Positions 23,901-34,199 of a DNA stretch of 64,000 nt are shown here, piece by piece (the stretch's first letter is position 1; every line of letters starts with the position of its first letter). The notes beneath the pieces are model-generated. The model was not told the DNA's origin. It saw only the letters and a list, made by a program, of their open reading frames with translations, and ran no database searches. The stretch covers positions 124,001-188,000 of the forward strand of contig JAHLKH010000019.1 in assembly GCA_025526915.1 (NCBI GenBank), given 5' to 3'. Origin of the DNA: Entophlyctis helioformis. Lineage: Eukaryota; Chytridiomycota; Chytridiomycetes; Chytridiales; Chytriomycetaceae. The position numbers and the translations under genes were made by a program.

Positions 23901-25381
23901 GACGGATCTTGACTGGTGAGGCCAGCAATTGCATGTAAATGGCCATGAACGGCGCTGACGTGCGTTGGACGGTGCGATGCCGTGTGTGTGTGTGCATTGG
24001 CGGCCGTGCAGCATTCTGTCGCTGGCAGAGGCAGCGTTCCGGTATGGATACACGCGGCCAGTCATGACCCAAGAGCCCATCCTTGACATCCGTCGCGGCC
24101 GGTGAGTCGAGCGCGAGTGTATGGCACGATCACGAACAACGACGATCTGGCAACTGACTGAGCGCCATGGCCGTGTGGCAGCCATCCCCTGCACGAGCAC
24201 TGCGTCGAGGCGTTTATCGAAAACGACACGCAGCTGGGCGGCCCAACAGACACGGCAGCCCCCATTGAGACGACAACGGCCCCACGCCGCCGCCGCTGCG
24301 CATCCACGCATGATGCTGCTCACCGGCGCCAACTTCTCTGGCAAGTCCGTGTACCTGCACCAAGTCGCGCTCATCACCATCATGGCGCACGCCGGCAGCT
24401 TTGTGCCTGCCGCCGCATCAGCGCGCATCGGTCTCACCGACAAGGTGCTCACGCGCATCCACTCCAACGACAGCGTCTCTGCGCTCAAGAGCACGTTTCT
24501 CATTGACGTGCAGCAGGCGGTTGGCGCGCTGCGCAACTCGACGCCGCGAAGCTTGGTTGTCATGGACGAGTTTGGCAAGGGTACTGCCAGCCAGGGTGTG
24601 TTGCTTTGCATCTGTCTGTATGCGGTGCATGTGTGTGGTGTGTGTGCTGACCCATCGGTGCAGATGGCATCGGGCTGCTCTGTGCGGTGCTCGAGGCGTT
24701 TGCTGCCCGCAAGCACGCATGTCCACGCGTTCTGGCCGCCACGCATTTCCATGGCAAGTCGGTCGCCATCCTAGACTGCCTGTGCACGCACCGGCCGACT
24801 CTCGCATCTGTCCCTTTGTCTGTCTGTCTGTCTAACCTCCCCCGATGCAGAGATGCTTGCCATGGGAACCCTGCCAACCACGACACCCCGGATGAACGCG
24901 ACGGACAGCTGCTGCAGACGCAGCCGGCCGACCTAGCCTTTTACACGATGAAGATTGTCGAGAACCGCGCGCGCGACGATGCCGAGGCCGTGTCGTTCCT
25001 CTACCAGCTCGAGCCCGGACGGTGTCTCGACTCGCTTGGCGTGCACTGCGCGCGCATGGCCGGACTGCCTGCCCACGTCACAATGCGAGGTACGGTCGCT
25101 GGCCTCGACTGCCTGTCTGCCAGTCAGTCAGTCAGTCAGTCCCACCAGAACCGCGTGACGCTAACAATCGACATCGTGGTGGACACACTCGCCGCAGCCC
25201 AGGAAATCGCAAACTGTATCGTGCGTGGCGAGAACTTGCCCGTGCGGCCCAGCGCAGCTGACCAGGCGCGACTGAGCGCATGCGAGACAATCGTCCCGCG
25301 CTGCTGGAATGCGATCTCGCCGTCGGCGATCTCGAGACGCAACTATGGTCGATCGTGCGACAGTACGAGCACCTGTTCTGA
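20978..25381 (+). CDS. MSH5: MSH5, meiotic MutS homologue
   Basis: MutSgamma subunit that, with MSH4, stabilises Holliday-type intermediates and promotes meiotic crossovers. Thirteen exons are readable: 20978-21787, 21894-22500, 22601-22676, 22747-22931, 23000-23059, 23135-23272, 23363-23674, 23777-23915, 24012-24101, 24182-24595, 24664-24753, 24851-25089, 25198-25381. After a long acidic, low-complexity N-terminus come the connector domain (IVMAMCYRKGKLGAACFN), the lever SLRIFQSEKHP and KEGLSLFG, and ILDYTRTKDGKSQLRQWLMR. The ATPase has Walker A TGANFSGKSVYLHQ and Walker B LVVMDEFGKGTASQDG, then THFHEMLAMG. The N-terminal mismatch-recognition domain of MSH2/MSH6 is missing, as expected for MSH5. 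Frame steps without introns occur near 21160, 22633, 23440, 24290, 24880 and 25280, mostly -1. The intron at 24754-24850 is GC-AG. Length (about 1,115 aa) exceeds the usual 830-900 because of the N-terminal extension. Confidence 0.9.
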
Positions 25382-25586
25382 CCCGCCATGTGGACATGAC
25401 AACGACCACAACGACACGACAGCGACAGTGAGAGTGCACGCCGGGAACGGACGGTTTATTGCCACGAGAAAGCAGGCGACGATGCCGTGCTGTGCATGAA
25501 TGAAAGCAGCATGTCATGGCCGTTGGGCACCGCGTCGCCATCTGGGCCGTGATCGCTGGCGTCAACGCCAATCAACGCCATCAACG

Positions 25587-27299
25587 CTATCGCTGCGCAT
25601 GTGCGGATGCGAAACGGCAAGAAGCGGCAGGTAGGCAGGCGTGCACGGCATAGGGGTGCGATCGCGGACGGCGGCTGTGGCGGGAGCCGGCCGGGGAATA
25701 ACGGTGCGGACACGCAGGGAACGCGTCGTCCGTCTGCTGCTGTTGCTGTTGCTGTAGCGGCGGCGGCATGCGGAGCAGGTGTGGCGGCGGCAGGATCGGC
25801 ACGGCGGCTGCTGAGCGTGCTGGGAATGCCGGGTCGATGGACGACCACGATCCCAGCGGCGGCAGCCCAGGCAGCCCAGGCAGTCCCGGCAGACCCGGCA
25901 GAGGCGTCATGGAAGCCGATCGTGCGAATGTGCCGCATCCCTCTGGCATGCGCTCGGCGGGTTCGTGGTGCTCGTGCGTGTCGCCGTGGCCGTGTCCTGT
26001 CCCTGGCCGGCCTCGTCTGATCCCGCGTTGGTGGCAAGCGCGAGTGGCGGTGGCGGTCCGAGTCCCGATCCCGGTCCCGATCCCGGTCCCGTCCCGGTCC
26101 CGGTCCAAGCGCCAACCCGAACCCGAGCCCGAGCCCCATCCCCAGGCCGAGTCCCGGCCAGCGGAAAAGGGAGAGGGCGGCATCTGGGCCTGGTAGTTGA
26201 CGGCACTGCACAGCGCGCGGAAGTTGGCCGCGTCGCGCAGGGTGTTGTAGATGCCGTTGAGCTGCAGCGCGGACGTGTTGGGCTGCAGCGATGCGGTCAG
26301 ACCAAAGGGCGGGGCGACGCTGGCGTGGTGCGTGTGCAGGATCGCGCCAAACGGATACTGCTGCTGCTGTTGTTGTTGTTGTTGCTGTTGTTGTGGCTGT
26401 TGGTGGTGGTGGCTCGCAAAGGGATGCATGCTGTGCGGCAACGGCAGCATCGACGGCATCGACGGCAACGACGACGGTGGTGGCATGTGCGAGGCAGGCA
26501 GCCAGTGCGATGCTGCGTTGCTGCCGAGGATGTAGTTGATGCTGCCGAGCGACGGCAGATGCGTGATCGGCGCGGCAGAGACAGGCCCCGTGCGGCGGTG
26601 CTCGTGTTCATGTGCGGGCGTGGAGCCGGGGGTCGAGCCGGGCGTGGCGGGAAAGAGCTCGCGTGCCAGCTGGCGGGGCCGCAGCGACGATGGCGTGGGC
26701 GTGGGCGTGGGCGGCGGGTCGGGCGACAGGGACGCGCTCGCGCGGTGGTGTGGCTTGTGCGGCTTGTCGGCTGGGGCGGCGACGCGACGAGCCTGACACG
26801 GCGGGCGGCAGTCTGCGGGCGGCGGCGCGGGCAGCGAGCACGGCGGCACGGCCGGGCGACAGCGGCGAGGCGCCAATGGCCGAGTGCTTCCTGGACTGCT
26901 GGCGCTTGTTCTGGAACCACACCTGGCGGGGCGTGAGACACGGCGACGAACGTGAGACACGGCGGCGACGCGGCCGGCAGTGAGACAGCAGGCAGAATGA
27001 AGCACAAGGCGTGAGGCGCAAGGCGTGAGGCAGGCGACAAGCGGCGTGAGACATGCGGCAGGCAGCGTGCAGACGCGGCTTACCCGCACGGTGCGCGGCG
27101 ACAGGGCCAGCGAGGCGGCGAGATCCACGCGCTCGGCGGGCGACAGATACACGGACGCCTCGTAGGCGGCCTCGAGCGCGCGCCGCTGGCTGTCCTCGAG
27201 GCGGCGCTTGAGCGGCCTGCGCGACGACGCACTGCCGAGGTCGACGCTGGCGTGTGCGTGGGCGTTGGTGGCGTGTGCGTTGGTGGCGTGGGCGTTCAT
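25587..27299 (-). CDS. Homeodomain transcription factor
   Basis: Two exons (27299-27084 and 26922-25587) give about 517 residues. The homeodomain starts near residue 20 (RRPLKRRLEDSQRRALEAAY), has helix 2 LSPAERVDLAASLALSPRTV and, across the intron, recognition helix VRVWFQNKRQQSRKH with the invariant W, F, N and R. The rest is low complexity: Ala/Arg-rich, then a Pro/Thr run, a glutamine tract, an Asp-Arg/Gly-Thr repeat (a 12-bp minisatellite at 26060-26106), GLPG repeats and a second Gln tract. A frame step in exon 2 (about 26750-26870) joins the homeodomain frame to the long open frame that ends at 25587. The DNA-binding domain is secure; its targets are unknown. It diverges from the PHD-SPOC gene (298 bp between ATGs). 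Confidence 0.85.
   Translation of the reverse strand: MNAHATNAHATNAHAHASVDLGSASSRRPLKRRLEDSQRRALEAAYEASVYLSPAERVDLAASLALSPRTVRVSRVCTLPAACLTPLVACLTPCASRLVLHSACCLTAGRVAAVSHVRRRVSRPARCGSRTSASSPGSTRPLAPRRCRPAVPPCSLPAPPPADCRPPCQARRVAAPADKPHKPHHRASASLSPDPPPTPTPTPSSLRPRQLARELFPATPGSTPGSTPAHEHEHRRTGPVSAAPITHLPSLGSINYILGSNAASHWLPASHMPPPSSLPSMPSMLPLPHSMHPFASHHHQQPQQQQQQQQQQQQYPFGAILHTHHASVAPPFGLTASLQPNTSALQLNGIYNTLRDAANFRALCSAVNYQAQMPPSPFSAGRDSAWGWGSGSGSGWRLDRDRDGTGIGTGIGTRTATATRACHQRGIRRGRPGTGHGHGDTHEHHEPAERMPEGCGTFARSASMTPLPGLPGLPGLPGLPPLGSWSSIDPAFPARSAAAVPILPPPHLLRMPPPLQQQQQQQTDDAFPACPHRYSPAGSRHSRRPRSHPYAVHACLPAASCRFASAHAQR
26060..26106. repeat. 12-bp minisatellite in the homeodomain gene
   Basis: Tandem cccgatcccggt-type units inside the second exon of the homeodomain gene. 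On the coding (minus) strand they encode repeating Asp-Arg and Gly-Thr/Gly-Ile dipeptides. Length variation between strains would be expected. Confidence 0.75.
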
Positions 27300-27597
27300 G
27301 TGGTTGGATTGGCTGCAGGGGATGGCGTGAGACACGGCGACGTGAGACACGCTGAAGACACACGCACATAGACACACGCACACTGCAAGCACAGACGCGC
27401 AGCGCACCTGCAGATGCGCGGCCTCACTGGGTGGTCGGTCGCTGGTGGTCGGGCGATTGGACAAGGCCGCGCGGGCGACGCTCAGGCTGGCAGGCAGGCA
27501 GGCAGCCAATCAGCGGGCGACTCTCAAGGGTCGTGAACAACGACTTTTCTTTCGCCAGTTCAACGTTGCACACTCGCAAACACACACTCGCTCTCGT

Positions 27598-30500
27598 ATG
27601 ATGACAGACGCACACGACGGCCTCGCAGGGGGCCCGCCGAGGCAGGCGCGGCAGCGGCGGCAGCGGCGGCGGCGTGGCGTGGGGCAAGCAGCAGGCGGAC
27701 GTGGCCCAGCACGGCGCCGCTGCACACGCTGAGCAGCAGCCCGTGCAGCAGCCCGTGCAGCCCGTAGTCGCCGTGGCTGCCGCCGCAGAGTCGAGCAGCA
27801 GCAGCAGCACCACGACGGCTACACAACGACGACCACAACAGCTGCCACAACGTCGACAGCCACAGCGACGACGGCCGCACCGGCGCTTGCCCCGCCGGCC
27901 CCCGTGCAGCCGAGACCAACAGCGACGGCGACCGCGTGTACTGCCGCTGCCGGCGCATCGACGACGGCTCGTTCATGATCCAGTGCGACCGCTGCGAGGA
28001 ATGGTACGCTGCTGCCATATGTCTGTGCCATCTGCCTAGATGCCTTATGCCTATGTGCCTGCCTTTGTATCTGCATCAACCTGCGAGTCTGACCCCCGGA
28101 CTCGCTGCCCGCGCCAGGTTTCACGGCGCCTGCATTGGCGTCGACGAAGAGGCCGGATCGGCCATCGACCAGTACTTTTGTGCGCCCTGTCTGGGCAGGC
28201 GCTGGCCCGCCCTGCTGCGTCTGCTGCGTCCGCTGCTCCACCAGAGCCGCCCGCCTGGCTGCCCGCGATGCCGCCCGCGCTGCGTCCGACGCCGCCGTGC
28301 TGGTGGCTTCGGGCCTGGCCACCGTGCCCGCCTCGGCCTTTCATGCATTCACGCAGGCAACCGCCCACGCCGGCCCACGCGGCCCCGCTACACTGTAAGT
28401 CCAAGTCGCTGCCCGTGCTGCCGTCTGCGCCGCTGCTTGCCTGCTTGCTTGTTCGCGCCGTCCGTCTGCTTGCCCTCTGCCCGCCCGTCCTGTCTGTGTG
28501 GGTGCCGGCTGCCTTCGGCCCTGCCCGTCTGGCCGTCGGCCACAGCTGCTCCGCCTGCTCTGGCCGTACCGCCCTGCTCTGGCTTGCTTGCAGCCAATAA
28601 ACCCTCTGCTGCGCTTCCTCGTCGAGCCCCTGTCCGCTGTGCACGCCACTGATCCCTCCACCTGCCCGTCAACCACCACCACCTGCTGCTGCCTCTGCAT
28701 CTGCAGCTGCATCCGCTACTCCAGATCTGTCCGTGCAGGACGCCGCATCATCGTCGTCATCGTCGCTGTCGCTGTCCACGTCATCTGCTGCTGGTTCACG
28801 CAGGGCTTCCGCATCGGTAGGTTTGCACACCTTGGTTCGAGTGCACAGATGCAAGGCTAATGCGAGGCTCCCATGCCTTGCGTCACTGGCAGACACCGGC
28901 TGTCAAGCGCAAGCGTCCCGATGCAGCGGCCAGCAAGTCCAACCACGTTGCGGCCGATCCGAACCTCAAGAGCAGAGGCTTCGCTCGCCAAAACCTGCTC
29001 GATATCTTCAAGGCCATGTTCGAATGGGCAAAGACAAAGCCAGCCGAGCTAGGCAACGGCGACCTTCACGAGTCCATCGACTTGGACGATCCAGACAAGC
29101 TGGCCATGGCTGTGGAAGAGGCGCTCTTTGACTCGACTGCGACTGCCAAAAACGGCACGCTTGTTGCTGGCGACCAGGTCCGTCTGGCTCGTTGCCATGG
29201 GGAGATGTGCCGGCACGTGCTGACCCAACGGATGCCATGGTTGCAGTACAAGGCCAAGTGCAGATCGCTCATCTTCAACCTCAAGGACCAGACCAACGTG
29301 CGTCTCCGTCGCCGCGTGCTGACCAAGGGCTCCCTCCACGTGGACGCAACCGCGCTCGTCCGTCTGTCTCCCGAAGACCTTGCGAGCGAGGTCGTCCGGG
29401 CACAGGCCGACCGCGTGCACCGCGAGTCGCTCAAGAACGCCTTTGTTCCGCGCGCAGGGGGGCCGCCTCGGCTCTGCAGGCACGGGCGGCTCTGGCGTCA
29501 AGTTCAAGAAGCTGCACAAGGGCGAAGTCGAGATTGAATCGGATGCACCCGGCGGTGGTGCCGGCACGCTGCTCGACATGCTTGCACCCTCGGCATCATC
29601 AGCATCATCATCCATCTCGAAAAACGGCAGCAATGCAGTTGGTGATGGCCCTGGTGCTCGTGGAATAAGACAATCAGTAGTGCCAAGTCTCTTGCACGGT
29701 GCCCATGATGACGATGTTTCGCCATTTGCCATATCCAGCCGTCCTCGAGCATCCGCGCCAAGAACAACAGACTCGCTGGACGATCTGCTGGCTATGATGG
29801 ACGGCAAAGGCTCTGCGTATGGAGGCGCCGGCAGCACCAGCAACAGCACCAGCAACGGCACCACCAACGGCAGCAAAAGTGGCAACGCGAATAGGACAGA
29901 GAAGCTGCCCTTTCCGGCTGCTCCACTGCGCAGCACCCCCAAGTCGTCTTTCCCGGAATTTCCGACGCCAAAGTCGCCATCCACGCGTACGACAGCGACC
30001 AGGACAACGAGCCGCAGTCGCCATTTGCAAGCGCCGACTCGCCGACTTACACGGCAGCCCTTGGCGAGGACGACGCAGGCAACGACTCGGACGCGAACCA
30101 TTCAGACTCGGACGGCAGATGGTCGACTTCGGTCTGGAGCGGCAAAGTCCACATGGCCCAGGTGGGCAAGTTCCACGGCTCGGCCGTCCAAGTCTGCGGC
30201 CCGTTTGTGGGCGCACAGATGTCTGGACAGACATCTTCCAGCCGTCCGTCACGGTCGACGGCCGCATCCCACACGATCGCGTCGAAAACTACCTGCGCGA
30301 CAAGCTTGCTGCGGGCTCGTGCGAGCTGGTCGTGACCGAGTTCCTGCCCGACGCCGGCAGCAGCGAGATGGAGGGCTTCAATGCCCTCGTGGCGTACTTT
30401 TCGACCCGCGATCGCTATGGCGTCGTTGGGCAGCACTACATGACCGTCAGAGACATGTATGTCGTTCCCGTCAAGGCGGGCCAGCAGCCGCCCGCTCTGT

Positions 30501-31480
30501 TGACGAGCGTCCCCGGCGGCTCGCGCATCGACGCTGGCCCAGCCACGTCGGATCGCCTGTTTGGCCTCGTGCTCCTTGTCAAGGACGCGCTCAAGAACCG
30601 CGCGCCGAGCAAGAAGCGGCCGTCGCCGGTTTCGGCAAGCAACAGCAAGAAACGCCACCACCAGGCGGCGGCTGCCACTGTGCCGCACCTGAAGCAGCAC
30701 CGCCAGTCGGATGAACACGACAAGCGCACGCGTCTGGATAAGGAGCCTGTGCACGCCAAGCCGTTGGCTGCACCTGCACCTGCACCGTCTGCACCGTCTG
30801 CCGCGCCTGTCGCGCTGGCTGCGGCTTCCACCATGGCCGCAGCTGCCCAGATCCCTGCCCTTCCGACCCTGGGACTGTCTGCTCTTTCTGCCCTTCCCTC
30901 GCTCGCGTCCCTCTCTCATCTGCCGCAGCTGCCACAGTTGCCGCAACTTCCTCAGCTGCCGCAGTTGCCACAGCTTCCGCAAATGCCGGCACAACAACAG
31001 CAGCAACTCCCGCAGCAACAGCAACTCCCGCAGCAACAGCAGCAACAGCAACAGGGGATCCAGATCCCTGGACTGCCGGGTCTGGGCCAGCCCGTCTTGT
31101 CTCAAGCAGCCGCGGGTCTGCAAGTGCTCTTTAATGCCCAGCAAGTACAGCAGCAGCAACAACAGGTGCAGCAGCCACAGGCGGCTGACATGGGTGCCCT
31201 GCTCAACAATCTGCTGGCGGCCACTGGCGCGCTCGGTGGCAATGGCCCCGCGCCACTGGCCGGCCTGCTTGCCAGTCTGCAGCAATCTCAACAACAGCAG
31301 CAACAACAACAGCAGCAGCAGCAGCAATCTCAACAACAGCAGCCGCCGCAGCAGTACCATCAACCCGTCTACTCGTACCAGCAGCATCAGCACCAGCACC
31401 ATTACCAGCAACAGCAACAGCAACAACAACACTACCAGCAACGGCAGCCGCCGTACAACAACTATGGTCGTGGTGCATGA
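27598..31480 (+). CDS. PHD finger-TFIIS central domain-SPOC protein (BYE1/DIDO/PHF3 type)
   Basis: Domain order, N to C. First a PHD finger: VYCRCRRIDDGSFMIQCDRC, EEW, then after an intron (28004 to about 28118) FHGACIGVDEEAG and YFCAPC. Next a TFS2M (TFIIS central) domain at about 28960-29440: LLDIFKAMFEWAKTKPAE, YKAKCRSLIFNLKDQTNVRL, ALVRLSPEDLASEVVRAQAD. Then a SPOC domain at about 30130-30470: SVWSGKVHMAQVGKFHG, VDGRIPHDRVENYLRD, ELVVTEFLP, DRYGVVGQHY. The C-terminus is LPQ-repeat and poly-Gln rich. Yeast Bye1 and animal PHF3/DIDO/SPOCD1 share this arrangement; TFS2M docks on RNA polymerase II and SPOC can read its phosphorylated tail. The N-terminus and the region between PHD and TFS2M are unclear. 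Frame steps occur near 27680, 27900, 29460, 29960 and 30220. A probable 84-bp intron at 29178-29261 interrupts TFS2M. The start at 27598 is tentative. Confidence 0.85.
30920..30985. repeat. LPQ-coding tandem repeat
   Basis: Nine-base units of ctgccgcag type with silent variation encode about seven consecutive Leu-Pro-Gln triplets in the C-terminal region of the PHD-SPOC protein, followed by glutamine tracts to about 31430. The synonymous drift between units suggests the peptide repeat is old. Confidence 0.75.
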
Positions 31481-31690
31481 AAGCTCTGGCGTTCATTATA
31501 AAAGCACAATTATCAAACAGTGTCGTGTATGGAATGTAACAGTCAGGTCTAAGAGTGTGTCGCGTTGTGTCGCGTCGCGTTGTGTTGTGTCGAGTTGTGT
31601 TGTGTCGCGTTGTGTTGTGTCGGGAACAAAGTGTAGTGGAGTAGCGTGGAACGGAGTGGAGTAGAGTGGAGTGGAGTGCCGGTAAACGCC

Positions 31691-31880
31691 TCAGTAGTGG
31701 TTGTCGTGGCTGGATGGCCCTGCAAGCACGTCCATGGACAGATCGCTGACGGTCATGGACGCAGGTGCGGACACGTGGTGCGCGGTCGTCTCTGGCCGTG
31801 ACAATGACGACGACGATGATGACGACGACGACGACGCCAGAGCCGACACGGACAAGTGGGCATGGACGTTCGCGTGCGCC

Positions 31881-31914
<34 letters not shown>

Positions 31915-34165
31915 TGCTGCCGTTGGTGTAGTCGCCGACAGGTTCAGTGATGGGTGACGTGGACGCGCTGCTAGCCAGGTCAGCGAGCGCCGACAAGGCG
32001 TCCGCCTCGTACTGGCTAAACGACAACGTGTGCATCGATGCCTGTTGTGCCTGCTGAGCCTGCTGAGCCTGTTGCATCTGCTGCATCTGCTGCTCCTTGA
32101 GTTTCCTGCGCTGCGTGTGCGGCGTGCTGTCAATCTTGGACGCGTCCGACCGGCGCGGCTGGTACAACGGCAGCGTGCCCTGCTGCGTACACTGGTCCGG
32201 CTGCTGCTCACCACCATCAACACCACCACCAATGCCACCATCATCATCGAGAGCAGCAACAGCAGCCATTGCCGTCGCGTACGCAGCACCGGCCGTGTCA
32301 GCCGTCGTGTCCATATCGCGACGCGCGTGCGTTTGCGTGTTATCGATGGGCGATGCGATCGTGGGCGAGACCGTGAGGCGGGGGAACCCGTCAGCCATGG
32401 ACCACGGGCCAGCAGGCGCATGCATGCCGCTTACGTCGTGCTTGCCGTGCTCGTGGTCCGTCTTGACGCGCTGCGACGGGTGGTGCGGCGTCGTGTCGTG
32501 CAGCGCGTCGGCATCGGCATCCGCATCGACATGGGTGTCCGATCCTGACGCTCTGCGCGTGCTGCCAGGCTGGTCCGTTGCGCGCCGCTTGGCCGATGTA
32601 TGGCCGTTGCGCTGCGTCATTGCCGGTGTCGTCGGTGTCGCCACAGCCACAGCCACCGGCGCCGCCGAGTGGGGGAGCGCGAGCAGCGTCTGCCAGTCGG
32701 CCGGGAACCCGTTACCGAACCGCGTGCACACGTCCGGATGGAACGACTGCACAAAGCGGTGCATGTTGGGCGTGCCGATGAGCGAAATGCGGACGCCGGT
32801 CGTGGTCTCCAGCAGCCGGTCGTGGCGGCGGCGCTCGATGGGCCCCGAGCGCACGGCCGACCAGCCGCTCTGCGGATGGAACGTCTTGGCCTCGACCATG
32901 GTGCACGGCACGGGGATCGCCACGTCGTTGAGCATTTCGCCGCGGACGGCGTACCATTCGTGGTACTCGACATCGGGCGTGACGGGATCATCAGACGACG
33001 GGCGGCCGGCTGCGCTGACGGGGTACGACTGTTGCTGGTGCGGCGACTGCTGGTGCTGCTGCTGCTGGTGCTGCTGAGATGAACCTGCGTGCCTGGCTGG
33101 AGTGCCAGGCATGCCAGTAGACGCCAGAGACGCGTCACGCGGTTGTTGGTGCAGAGACGGCGGCGACAGCAGCGGCAGCGGCAGCCAATGACGACATCGG
33201 CTTGACAGACGCCTCGCCGGACGCGGAAGCGTGCACAGTCTCGGATGCCGCTGCATTCGCCTGGCTCGACGACGCTGCGCCATGGTCGCGGGATGCGGCA
33301 GGGCACCAGCGACCGACTTGGCGCGAAAGGCGGCTTCCTCGGCCTCGGCATCGGCACGCGCCTGCTGCTCGTCAACAAGCGCCTGTTCAGCCGCCGCCTC
33401 GGCCGCCGCAATAGCCGCCGGCGCCACAGGCGCCAACATGGCCACATACTCGTCGTCATGGAACCGCGACCGCTTCATCCGCTCAATCTTGTCGAGCTTG
33501 TCGCGGAACTTTGCAAAATCCTCTTCCGTCATGGGCCGCGGATCGTGCTGCGTCGTGGCCAGGTGGCGCAGGTGCTGGTCGTACTTTTCGAACCCGGCAA
33601 AGCACTGGCGGCAGTGGAAGTTGCGCGCGGCCGAGTGGATGCTGCGCGCGTGGCGGTACAGGTCGTGTTTGCGCGCAAACGGCTGGCCGCAAAAGGGGCA
33701 GGGGAACTGCTTGCCCTCGTGCACAGCCATGTGCGACTTGAGCTTGTAGTGGCGGTCAAACACTTTGCCGCAGGGCTCGTTGGGGCACACGAACGTGAAC
33801 GTGTCCGTCATTTGCTGCTGGATGTGGGGCGGCAACTGCTGGTGGTGCTGTGCTGGTGCTGTTGCTGCTGCTGGCCGGCACTGGGTGGCATGGCGTCGCG
33901 GTGGTCGGGCTGCCAGCCCGTTGGACTGCCGGGAACCGAGTGGGGTGGCTGGTAAGAGACTGGCGCGGGGGCCGCCAATGCCGACACGGATGCCGATGCA
34001 GATCCCGACGCGCGGAGATGGGCCGATGGAGGGCCTTGCTGGGGCTGAATGTCTGCGCTCAGAGGCTGGCGCGAGGGGTCTGGCCGCACGTGGTGTTGAC
34101 GGCCAGCTGCGGGAATCGTCTGCCGGCCAGCGAGGGATGCTCCGCGGCGTGGGAGGGGCCAGCAC
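31691..34165 (-). CDS. C2H2 zinc-finger protein with SANTA domain (C-terminal part of the SANTA locus)
   Basis: An open stretch of over 800 codons. Three C2H2 fingers lie at about 33810-33550: FVCPNEPCGKVFDRHYKLKS with a following HMAVH, FPCPFCGQPFARKHDLYRHA, and FHCRQCFAGFEKYDQHLRHL. About 190 residues downstream (32976-32680) is a SANTA-like domain: EYHEWYAV, GWSAVRSGPIERRRHDRLLE, TTTGVRISLIGTPNM, and the hallmark ending TRFGNGFPADWQTLL. SANTA domains are known from KNL2/M18BP1, which licenses centromeric CENP-A loading. The rest is Gln-, Ser- and Asp-rich with GNGNG repeats (31880-31930). The stretch between fingers and SANTA (33100-33300) probably steps frame and back, because a better Ala/Ser-rich peptide lies in another frame. 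No ATG-led promoter region separates it from the next entry, so both may be one gene. An internal ATG at 33811 could start a shorter protein. Confidence 0.68.
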
Positions 34166-34199
34166 CAGGCACAGGCACAGGCAGGTGTCTTGGCGACGG

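Noticed and set aside
30047..31441. A 464-codon leucine-rich frame on the minus strand
   Set aside because: The Leu runs are reversed CAG/CAA glutamine codons of the PHD-SPOC protein, so it is a shadow frame.
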